Shown: piece by piece, positions 50,135-56,050 of the stretch
How positions within the stretch are numbered: position 1 is the first letter of the stretch
Layout: every line of letters begins with the position of its first letter
Assembly (NCBI GenBank): GCA_029233965.1
Contig: JARGOP010000033.1
Span: 1 to 56,050 of the forward strand
Length of the DNA: 56,050 nucleotides
Reading direction: 5' to 3'
Source of the DNA: Verrucomicrobiales bacterium
GTDB taxonomy: Bacteria; Verrucomicrobiota; Verrucomicrobiia; Verrucomicrobiales; DEV007
The notes under the pieces: model-generated
What the model was told of the DNA's origin: nothing
The model's input: only the letters and a program-made list of their open reading frames with translations
Databases searched by the model: none
Position numbers and translations under genes: made by a program

Positions 50135-50581
50135 TCAAACCCAGGTAATCTCCGTCTTCACGGAACGCGCCAGAAAGCACTCGTGATGAGCCTTCTCATG
50201 CAGCGTGTTGATTTGCTCCGGAGTCGGCTGCTTCTCACCTGAGAAAACGATTTCCGGATGCATCTCCAGTTTTGCGAGCCAGGGCTTGCCGTCGTTAGCT
50301 TTGGCGAGGTGACCGACGGCATTGTCGCGATACGAATCGACGATAAAACCGCTCATCGAAGCAATCGCGAGAAAGGTCAGCATGTGGCAGCTCGTGAGTG
50401 CTGCGGAAAACGCTTCTTCGGGATCGGTGCAATCCGCATCCCCGAGGTAGTCGGGCGCGGCTGAGGCACGAAGCGATTGACCGCTGCGCGGGAAGCTCCA
50501 CTGGTGGGCTCGTGGATAGTCTTTGTAGCCGAAGCCGTGATCACCGCGTTTCCATTCAAGAGTGGTTTTGTGTTCGCTCAT
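50135..50581 (-). CDS. OsmC family peroxiredoxin-like protein
   Basis: About 148 residues from the ATG at 50581. OsmC/Ohr family proteins reduce organic hydroperoxides using two cysteines. These appear as T-S-C-H-M-L-T-F near residue 77 and H-H-E-C-F-L-A-R near 136; 'ALTSCHMLTFLAI' is the first-Cys helix. The opening 'HKTTLEWKRGD' is typical. An upstream in-frame start adds 18 unlike residues. It stands alone between convergent and divergent neighbours. Confidence 0.9.
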   Translation of the reverse strand: MSEHKTTLEWKRGDHGFGYKDYPRAHQWSFPRSGQSLRASAAPDYLGDADCTDPEEAFSAALTSCHMLTFLAIASMSGFIVDSYRDNAVGHLAKANDGKPWLAKLEMHPEIVFSGEKQPTPEQINTLHEKAHHECFLARSVKTEITWV

Positions 50582-50694
50582 AAGTACTGATTCGGGGAGG
50601 ATCGGGCAGAGATCAACGTGATTTCCAAATTTCACGGGCTCACGAAAATCGCTGATTTCGGTGGCGGGGAAAGACGGGAGTGCTAGGATTTTCC

Positions 50695-51426
50695 ATGCGG
50701 AAATCCCCCCTGATCCACCTGCTTAGCCTTTTCTGCCTCGCCTCACCGGTGCTTTATGCTGACCAGACTCCGGAGCGCTTTGAAAAGGAAGTCACCGAAA
50801 CGCTGGCTCTCGACTACCTGCTTTCGTTTCCCGATGACTATGATGCGGACGCAACCCGCAGGTGGCCGCTCGTGATTTTTCTGCACGGAGCAGGAGAGCG
50901 GGGAAGTGATCTGTCGAAAGTGGCAGTGCACGGCCCGCCGAAGCGGGTTGCTGAAGGGACGGACTTTCCCTTTATTCTCGCTTCGCCTCAGTGTCCGGAG
51001 AACGAGTGGTGGACCGGGCAGCCGGTCCTGGAGTTGATCGATTCCCTCGAAGAGAAGCACCGTGTTGACTCCTCCCGGATTTATCTGACAGGATTGAGCA
51101 TGGGGGGGTATGGAACGTGGCACTTTGCCTGCGAAGCACCGGATCGCTTCGCCGCGATAGCCCCCGTTTGCGGAGGCGGCGTTCCCTACAAAATGAGATG
51201 GATCAAGACTCTGCCGGTGTGGGCATTTCACGGCGAGGCCGACCATGTGGTTCCCTTGGAAGAGTCCGGGCGTCTTGTCGATACCCTGAAGCGGCTCGGG
51301 AACGAAACGGTGAAATTCACGATTTACCCGGAAACAGGGCATGATTCCTGGACTCCCACGTATAACAATCCGGAACTCTACTCCTGGCTGCTTTCGCACC
51401 AGCGGGAAGAGAGTTCTGCCAACTGA
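50695..51426 (+). CDS. secreted alpha/beta hydrolase (carboxylesterase/feruloyl esterase-like)
   Basis: About 243 residues from the ATG at 50695, preceded by AGGA at a good distance; a GTG at 50680 is less likely. A signal peptide ends near L-Y-A. The oxyanion H-G-A-G-E-R-G near 63 and the nucleophile elbow G-L-S-M-G-G-Y near 138-144 are present, with Asp in 'FHGEADHVVP' and His in 'ETGHDSW' completing the triad. It resembles poly(3-hydroxybutyrate) depolymerase-like and phospholipase/carboxylesterases; the substrate is unknown. A metallophosphatase follows after 9 bases. Confidence 0.87.
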   Translation: MRKSPLIHLLSLFCLASPVLYADQTPERFEKEVTETLALDYLLSFPDDYDADATRRWPLVIFLHGAGERGSDLSKVAVHGPPKRVAEGTDFPFILASPQCPENEWWTGQPVLELIDSLEEKHRVDSSRIYLTGLSMGGYGTWHFACEAPDRFAAIAPVCGGGVPYKMRWIKTLPVWAFHGEADHVVPLEESGRLVDTLKRLGNETVKFTIYPETGHDSWTPTYNNPELYSWLLSHQREESSAN

Positions 51427-51435
51427 CTCGAAGCC

Positions 51436-52242
51436 GTGTTGGAAGTCATCCATATCAGCGATACCCACCTCGGCCCGGACCGGTCTCTTGACATCCGTGG
51501 TGCGAATTCCTGCGCCCGCACCGAAGCGCTCGTGAAGTCGATCAACGCGTTGCCGTTTCTACCCGACTTCATCGTTCACACCGGCGATGTTGCCAACGAT
51601 CCCGATCCCGGGGCCTACGCTCTTGCGCAGGAGGTATTGTCCGACCTCAAAGCCCCGGTTTACTACGCGACAGGAAATCACGACGACGTTTCCATGATGC
51701 GGGACGCGCTGACTTTTGGCGAGCACACCTCTCTCGTTGAGGAATCAGCGGATCAGCTCTGCTATCGCATCGGGGGAACGATCAAAGAGAAAGTTCAGTT
51801 CTATGTCATGGATGGCTGGGTGCCGCCGGAGGAGGGGCCCCACGGATTTCTCAGTGAGAATCAGGTTGAGGCGGTCCTCTCGGATATCACGGGGGAAAAA
51901 CCGGTCGCCATATTTCTGCACTACCCGCTCGTGCCCGTCGGGTCGAAATGGATTGACGAGCACTTGCTCACGCGGAACGGCCTTGCGTTTCAACAGAGGC
52001 TCCTCGCTGCGGCCGGAAGTCAGCTCCGGGGTGTCTTCACGGGGCATCTTCACCGCGGGCTGAAGCTTTTTCACGGCGGGGTTTTTCATTCCGGTGTTTC
52101 CAGTCCCGCCTGTGAATTCACTGCGGGTCCGGAAGATGATTTCTGTGACTTCCTGCCGGGCGGGCCGATTCCCTTCAATCACGTCAGTTTCACCGGTGAC
52201 GCGACTCTGGTGAAGAGCTATTCCCTGCCCTTGGAAGCGTGA
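51436..52242 (+). CDS. metallophosphoesterase (CpdA/Icc-like)
   Basis: A 268-residue calcineurin-type phosphoesterase starting at GTG. All five metal motifs are present: D-T-H in H-I-S-D-T-H-L near 7-12, G-D in H-T-G-D-V near 51, G-N-H-D near 80, H in 'LHYPLVP' near 158 and G-H-L-H near 203-206. Relatives hydrolyse cAMP or other phosphodiesters; the substrate is unproven. The esterase gene is 9 bases upstream, so they may form one unit. Confidence 0.9.
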   Translation: MLEVIHISDTHLGPDRSLDIRGANSCARTEALVKSINALPFLPDFIVHTGDVANDPDPGAYALAQEVLSDLKAPVYYATGNHDDVSMMRDALTFGEHTSLVEESADQLCYRIGGTIKEKVQFYVMDGWVPPEEGPHGFLSENQVEAVLSDITGEKPVAIFLHYPLVPVGSKWIDEHLLTRNGLAFQQRLLAAAGSQLRGVFTGHLHRGLKLFHGGVFHSGVSSPACEFTAGPEDDFCDFLPGGPIPFNHVSFTGDATLVKSYSLPLEA

Positions 52243-52301
52243 TGGCCGGACTGGATTTTGTTGTCGTGTTCAGGGCGGTTCGACGGAGTCTTTGCGGCCA
52301 G

Positions 52302-52350
52302 GGTGGAACTTGCTTCCCGGCACGGGGCAGCTGGAGGGGCGAGTTCCACC
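52302..52350. repeat. imperfect inverted repeat GGTGGAACTTGC/GCGAGTTCCACC
   Basis: GGTGGAACTTGC (52302-52313) and GCGAGTTCCACC (52339-52350) pair at 11 of 12 positions with a 25-base loop; CCTCG-TCCGG-CGAGG at 52349-52363 can form a second small hairpin. It lies in the 154-base gap before the glycosyltransferase-HAD gene. Confidence 0.45.
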
Positions 52351-52365
52351 TCGTCCGGCGAGGGG
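52331..52365. repeat. GGAGGGGCGA...TCGTCCGGCGAG element, copy 3 of the palindromic family
   Basis: The stretch from CTGGAGGGGCGAG to TCGTCCGGCGAGGGG has the same arrangement as 35377-35412 and 46804-46840: a GGRGGGGCGA-like left arm, 7-8 variable bases and a right arm ending CCGGC-R-A-G. The match is looser than between the first two. Confidence 0.4.
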
Positions 52366-52396
52366 CACGCACGAATTTTCAAGGAGTCTCTTCGTC

Positions 52397-53551
52397 ATGA
52401 AACGAGCCATTATCGTTTTCCTCAAGCTTCCGGAAGCCGGTCGGGTCAAAACACGGCTCGCAGCCGGACTCGGAGACGAAAAGGCATTGATCGCCTACCG
52501 CCAGATGGTGGCGAGGGTCTTCGAGCAGTGCCGAAACAGCGGCAGCGAGGTGCTCGCGATCGCCTTCGATCCTGCCGCAAAGGAAGCCGAAGTCCGTTCG
52601 TGGCTGGCTCCCTATCTCACTGCTTTCAGGGGAGACGTGCTTTGGATTCCTCAAGTGAATGGCGATTTGGGAGGGCGGCTCGAAACTGCCGCCGGAGCAT
52701 TTTTCGAGGAATATCCCGGCATTGCGTTGAGCATTGTCGGGACCGATTGCGTCGACCTTGATCCCGGGATTTTCGAAGAGGTCACGAAGCAATTGGATTC
52801 CGACGTCGATGTGGTCTTCGGACCGACCGAAGACGGGGGCTACTACCTTCTGGCGATGAAGTCTCTGCAGCCATGCCTGTTCCGCGAGATTCCCTGGAGC
52901 GCATCCACGACCCTGGATGCGAGCCTTGCGGCAGCGGCGTCGGCCAGCCTGAAGACGCATCTCCTGCCATCACGAATCGACGTCGATACCGCTTCGGATT
53001 GGGCGCAGGTGAGTGCCCGCGTCAGCGATAGGAAGTGTGTTTTCTTCGATCGGGATGGAGTCGTGAATCAGTCTCCGGGGGCGGGATATGTCTTGAAAGC
53101 GGATGACTTTCACCTCAATCCGGGCATTCCCGGGGCACTGGCCTGGCTCAGGGAAAACGGATGGCTCGCGATCCTCGTGACGAGCCAGAAAGGAGTCGGG
53201 AAAGGGCTCATGACGCTCCGCGATCTCGATGAAATTCACGGGAAAATGCAACGGGAACTCGCGCAGGTCGGAGGATCCTTCGACGGCATTTACGCTTACA
53301 CCGGGACCGATGATTGTCCGTTTCCGCCGAAGCCGGATCCCGGCATGGTCATTTCCGCTGCGGAAAGCTTTTTCATCGACCGGAGTCAATCCTGGATGAT
53401 CGGGGATGCCGACCGCGATATCGAAATGGGCAAGGCTGCCGGTCTCGCGGGGACGATTCGGATCAAAGGCGAAAAGGCGATCGGCATCGAAGCCGATCAC
53501 ACCCTGAATGGGACTGGTGAAATTATTAATTTATTAGAAAAACTTTTATAA
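52397..53551 (+). CDS. fusion: TIGR04282-type glycosyltransferase + HAD-IIIA phosphatase
   Basis: About 384 residues from the ATG at 52397. Residues 1-205 are a DUF2064/TIGR04282 glycosyltransferase: 'AIIVFLKLPEAGRVKTRLAAGLGDEKALIAYR' (fragments KLPEAGRVKTRLA, GDEKAL), 'LGGRLETAAGAFF', 'IVGTDCVDLDPG' and 'GPTEDGGYYLLAM'. Residues 210-384 are a HAD-IIIA phosphatase like heptose-1,7-bisphosphate phosphatase: D218-R-D-G-V-V-N, 'ILVTSQKGVGKG', 'PKPDPGM' and 'IGDADRDIEMGKAAG'. The four-Cys/His zinc site of GmhB is not present (only one Cys in D-D-C-P-F). The fusion suggests a sugar-phosphate step coupled to transfer. Confidence 0.87.
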   Translation: MKRAIIVFLKLPEAGRVKTRLAAGLGDEKALIAYRQMVARVFEQCRNSGSEVLAIAFDPAAKEAEVRSWLAPYLTAFRGDVLWIPQVNGDLGGRLETAAGAFFEEYPGIALSIVGTDCVDLDPGIFEEVTKQLDSDVDVVFGPTEDGGYYLLAMKSLQPCLFREIPWSASTTLDASLAAAASASLKTHLLPSRIDVDTASDWAQVSARVSDRKCVFFDRDGVVNQSPGAGYVLKADDFHLNPGIPGALAWLRENGWLAILVTSQKGVGKGLMTLRDLDEIHGKMQRELAQVGGSFDGIYAYTGTDDCPFPPKPDPGMVISAAESFFIDRSQSWMIGDADRDIEMGKAAGLAGTIRIKGEKAIGIEADHTLNGTGEIINLLEKLL

Positions 53552-53578
53552 TTCTGAAAATTTAAATTCTGACTGGCT

Positions 53579-53606
53579 TTTACATGCCGGATGAATAGAG
53601 TAAGTT
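53579..53606 (+). promoter_or_regulatory. predicted promoter in the AT-rich gap before clpX
   Basis: TTTACA (53579-53584) and TAAGTT (53601-53606) with a 16-base spacer, about 60 bases before the clpX ATG. The preceding 50 bases are strongly A/T-rich. Consensus match only. Confidence 0.3.
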
Positions 53607-53664
53607 TTCCAACCCTCTGCAGCGTCCCTCGAATTTACGCCGGTCGCGCAACCTTCAAGAATTC

Positions 53665-54966
53665 ATGGCAAGAGCGTCCAACCTCACGATGTGTTCCTTC
53701 TGTGGCAAGAGCCATGCGGAAGTCAAAAAGCTGATTGCCGGTCCCGGTGTCTACATCTGCGACGGTTGCATCAATGTCTGCCAGGGCATTCTCGAAAAGG
53801 AGCTTCATGAAGATGAAGAGGAAGTCTCGACCGAACTCAGCGTGCCGAAGCCGAAAGAGCTCCTTGAGCAGTTGAATCAATACGTGATCGGTCAGGAGCA
53901 TGCCAAAAAGGTCCTCTCGGTTGCGGTTCACAATCACTACAAGCGTCTCCAGCAGTTTTCCGCGCCCGCGAAAATTCGCGCTCACGGCAAATTTTCCGAG
54001 TTCGAGGACGTTGAGATCGAAAAGAGCAACATTCTCCTCATCGGGCCGACCGGTTCCGGAAAGACTCTTCTCGCCAAGACTCTCGCGAAGGTGCTCAACG
54101 TTCCGTTCTGCATTGCTGATGCGACCACTTTAACGGAGGCCGGTTACGTCGGCGAGGATGTCGAAAATATCATCCTCCGCCTTCTCCAGTCCGCCGACTA
54201 CGATGTGAAGCGCGCCGAGATGGGCATCATTTACATCGATGAGATCGATAAGATCGGACGGAAAACCGAGAACGTCAGCATCACTCGTGACGTGTCCGGC
54301 GAGGGCGTCCAGCAGGCGCTTTTGAAAATGCTCGAGGGCACCGTTTGTAATGTCCCGCCGCAGGGGGGGCGCAAGCATCCGCAGCAGGAATACATTCAGG
54401 TGAATACCGAGAAAATCCTCTTTGTCTGCGGTGGCGCTTTTGTCGGACTCGAAGAAATCGTCGGTCGTCGTCTCGGCAAAAAAGTCCTCGGCTTTGGTGA
54501 GGAAACCACCACGATCGCGAGCGAAAGCGATATCGAGAAGCAACTTCGCAATGTCGCTCCGGAAGACCTTCACGGCTTCGGCCTGATTCCTGAGTTTGTG
54601 GGACGACTTCCCATTGTTTCAACGCTCCGCCCCCTCAAGATCGCGGAACTCATTCACGTGCTCACCGAGCCGAAGAACGCGATGGTGAAACAGTACAGCA
54701 AGCTTCTCGCGATGGATGGAGTCGATCTCGATATCACGGAAGACGGTCTTGCCGCGATGGCGGAGGAAGCAATTGATCGCGGCACCGGTGCCCGTGCGCT
54801 CCGGTCCATCTTCGAAAAACTGATGCTCGAAGTCATGTATGACGCCCCGAGTCTTGAAGGGTTTTCCCAGGTCACGGTTGATCGTGAAGTCGTCGAAGGC
54901 ACGAAAGAGCCCAGGGTGATTCAACAGAAGAAGAAAGACCCGGACGACGAGGCCGAAGCGGCGTAA
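53665..54966 (+). CDS. clpX: ATP-dependent Clp protease ATP-binding subunit ClpX
   Basis: A 433-residue AAA+ unfoldase feeding substrates to ClpP. The N-terminal zinc-binding domain has C10-S-F-C13 and C32-D-G-C35. Walker A is G-P-T-G-S-G-K-T (127-134), Walker B I-Y-I-D-E-I-D (189-195), and '[19 protein letters not shown]', the pore-adjacent helix, follows. '[14 protein letters not shown]' and '[19 protein letters not shown]' (fragments [17 protein letters not shown]) are the sensor and lid signatures. No clpP or tig gene is adjacent, unlike the usual tig-clpP-clpX order. Its stop faces the convergent oxidoreductase at 7 bases. Confidence 0.97.
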   Translation: MARASNLTMCSFCGKSHAEVKKLIAGPGVYICDGCINVCQGILEKELHEDEEEVSTELSVPKPKELLEQLNQYVIGQEHAKKVLSVAVHNHYKRLQQFSAPAKIRAHGKFSEFEDVEIEKSNILLIGPTGSGKTLLAKTLAKVLNVPFCIADATTLTEAGYVGEDVENIILRLLQSADYDVKRAEMGIIYIDEIDKIGRKTENVSITRDVSGEGVQQALLKMLEGTVCNVPPQGGRKHPQQEYIQVNTEKILFVCGGAFVGLEEIVGRRLGKKVLGFGEETTTIASESDIEKQLRNVAPEDLHGFGLIPEFVGRLPIVSTLRPLKIAELIHVLTEPKNAMVKQYSKLLAMDGVDLDITEDGLAAMAEEAIDRGTGARALRSIFEKLMLEVMYDAPSLEGFSQVTVDREVVEGTKEPRVIQQKKKDPDDEAEAA

Positions 54967-54973
54967 TCGCCCA

Positions 54974-55966
54974 CTACGAGTGGTTGATTCCCTCTTCCAG
55001 AATCCATTGCGCCCCCAGTCCGTGGCGGGCGTCGCACAGGGGGTGGATCTCCAAACCGGGATCGCTGATCGCGGCCAGAAAGTGGGTCGCCGAATTGGTG
55101 AGGTGATCCGGTTGCCCGGGGATATCCAATGCGATCCCGTCGGGATGCTCTGAGGTGGCGAGAATGATGAGCCCTTCGTTGTCCGGTTCAATGATCAGCG
55201 TTCCGGTGCTGCCGTAGAGTGTCGTTCCATAGGACGAAAGCTTTCCAATCTGCGTCCAGCTTGCCTCGGTCGTGGCGATCGCATGCGGGTAGCTGAGGAC
55301 GAGGATGGCATTGTCCTCGAGTTTGAGGTCAGGTTTCAGGCCAGTGCTGATTTTTGTGCCGATAACGGAGCTCGGTCGTCCCAGCAGGACATCGGCGAGG
55401 ACGGCTCCGTAGCAACAGTAGTCCATGAGGGCGCCGGCTCCGTTCAATTCGGCATCGTAGAGCCATTCACAGAACTGGGAGGAACAACCCAGCTCAACCG
55501 GCCCCTGATGGGCGGCGCGATATTTGACCTGCCAAAGCTGACCAATCTCTCCCGCCTGAACCATCGCGATTCCGTGTCGCAATTGCGGCCACCAGGCGAA
55601 GGGCCAGTTGATCATGAGCCTGACCCCGGCCGCTTCAGCGGCGGCGATCATGTGCTCCGCACCGGCCAGAGTCGATGCCATTGGCTTTTCGACGAGACAG
55701 TGGAGCCCGCGCTCGCAGGCCATCACGGTGAGATCTTCGCTGAGACGGTTGCTGCCGAAAATGTAGACGGCATCGAGTGTCTCATTCTCGAGGAGCGCCC
55801 CGTAAGAGTCGTAGGTCTTCCCGGGAAACTCGGCGCGATACTTTTCGAGCAGCTCCGCGTCCGTGTCGGCGGCGGCGGCGAGTTCGGCCTGACCGGTTTC
55901 CTGAAGCTGCTGAAGGTTGCTCCAGACGTGGTCGTGATGAAGTCCGAGGGTGGCGATGCGTTTCAT
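54974..55966 (-). CDS. Gfo/Idh/MocA family oxidoreductase
   Basis: A 330-residue NAD(P)-dependent sugar or inositol dehydrogenase-like protein without a signal peptide. The N-terminal Rossmann domain begins 'RIATLGLHHDHVW', where the usual G-x-G-x-x-G is altered to G-L-H-H-D-H. The conserved E-K-P motif appears as L-V-E-K-P-M-A near 92-97, with 'FPGKTYDSYGALLENETLDAVYI' (fragment YDSYGALLENE). The C-terminal domain has 'YDAELNGAGALMDYCCYGA' (fragment GALMDYCCY) near 170. The poor glycine loop may weaken or change NAD binding. It is convergent with clpX. Confidence 0.85.
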   Translation of the reverse strand: MKRIATLGLHHDHVWSNLQQLQETGQAELAAAADTDAELLEKYRAEFPGKTYDSYGALLENETLDAVYIFGSNRLSEDLTVMACERGLHCLVEKPMASTLAGAEHMIAAAEAAGVRLMINWPFAWWPQLRHGIAMVQAGEIGQLWQVKYRAAHQGPVELGCSSQFCEWLYDAELNGAGALMDYCCYGAVLADVLLGRPSSVIGTKISTGLKPDLKLEDNAILVLSYPHAIATTEASWTQIGKLSSYGTTLYGSTGTLIIEPDNEGLIILATSEHPDGIALDIPGQPDHLTNSATHFLAAISDPGLEIHPLCDARHGLGAQWILEEGINHS

Positions 55967-56015
55967 GCCAGCAGTCTTCTCTCATTCTGTTTCGTTTTCC
56001 CAGTCTTTTTCCTCA

Positions 56016-56050
56016 ATGTCGTCCCTCCACACCGAAACTGCGTCCGGACG
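56016..56050 (+). CDS. possible start of a gene running off the window
   Basis: An ATG at 56016 opens a frame (M-S-S-L-H-T-E-T-A-S-G) that continues to the window edge. It is divergent from the oxidoreductase by 49 bases, a typical gene spacing. Only 11 codons are visible, so no product can be named. Confidence 0.3.
   Translation, partial: MSSLHTETASG

Noticed and set aside
1-56050. CRISPR arrays, transposases, prophage or defence islands
   Set aside because: No regularly spaced direct repeats, no cas, integrase, transposase, toxin-antitoxin or phage structural motifs were found; the HerA-like ATPase and Ski2-like helicase have no defence partners beside them.

Overview
The window looks like a chromosomal segment of a free-living, polysaccharide-degrading Verrucomicrobiota bacterium (or a close PVC relative). 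The evidence is the gene content: three secreted sulfatases, several secreted beta-propeller and esterase proteins, a DUF6807 (PmoA-like) protein, a Tat-type sugar isomerase/epimerase-like TIM barrel, a XylR-like regulator, a CxxCH cytochrome of PVC type, and FabV as enoyl reductase. Composition is moderately GC-rich and even. I found about 51 protein genes and no rRNA, tRNA, CRISPR array, transposase or phage gene. No gap longer than 300 bases lacks a gene.

Layout. 1-3.0 kb: a leftward three-gene set (DUF3592 membrane protein, HDAC-like deacetylase, sulfatase). 3.0-4.4 kb: YqeY and IspD, rightward. 4.4-5.75 kb: leftward sbtA-sbtB, a sodium/bicarbonate transporter with its PII-like partner. 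5.9-12.1 kb: five leftward secreted-protein genes (alpha/beta hydrolase, PQQ-type propeller, sialate-esterase-like enzyme, dehydrogenase-like propeller, cytochrome c), divergent from a XylR-like regulator (12.2-13.3 kb). The 72-base divergent gap carries a clear palindrome and a 20-bp-phased direct repeat. 13.3-16.8 kb: DUF4013 membrane protein, a DUF5069-like protein, FabV and an L,D-transpeptidase, with two good intrinsic terminators. 16.8-21.6 kb: DUF6807 protein divergent from TIM barrel-HflX-sulfatase, with two palindromes between. 21.8-23.5 kb: a frameshifted, catalytically degenerate Wzz/BY-kinase gene. 23.6-29.7 kb: nadE, pyrD, accD, comF and a CPBP protease. 29.9-35.3 kb: a Prc-type protease, a Ski2-like helicase and a YlbF-family protein with a Cys-rich tail. 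35.4-39.7 kb: a leftward secreted protein-HerA-like ATPase-bioA set. 39.75-43.5 kb: sulfatase, ferredoxin, metF and a parvulin. 43.5-48.6 kb: leftward DUF3500 protein, methyltransferase, an unknown membrane protein, deoC and an aldehyde dehydrogenase. 48.7-50.0 kb: an ECF sigma factor with two small membrane proteins. 50.1-56 kb: OsmC, an esterase, a metallophosphatase, a glycosyltransferase-HAD fusion, clpX and a Gfo/Idh/MocA oxidoreductase.

How the genes fit together. The most coherent accessory system is the XylR-controlled block: acetyl-ester removal (two hydrolases), two extracytoplasmic beta-propellers and a cytochrome c that could accept electrons. The sulfatases point to sulfated glycans as substrates elsewhere. 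DeoC and the adjacent aldehyde dehydrogenase form a plausible deoxyribose-5-phosphate to acetate route. The rest is mostly housekeeping. Several intergenic spaces carry short palindromic or AT-biased repeats that recur within the window and may be genome-wide families. Motif positions were read by eye; family assignments come from recognised motifs, without database searches.
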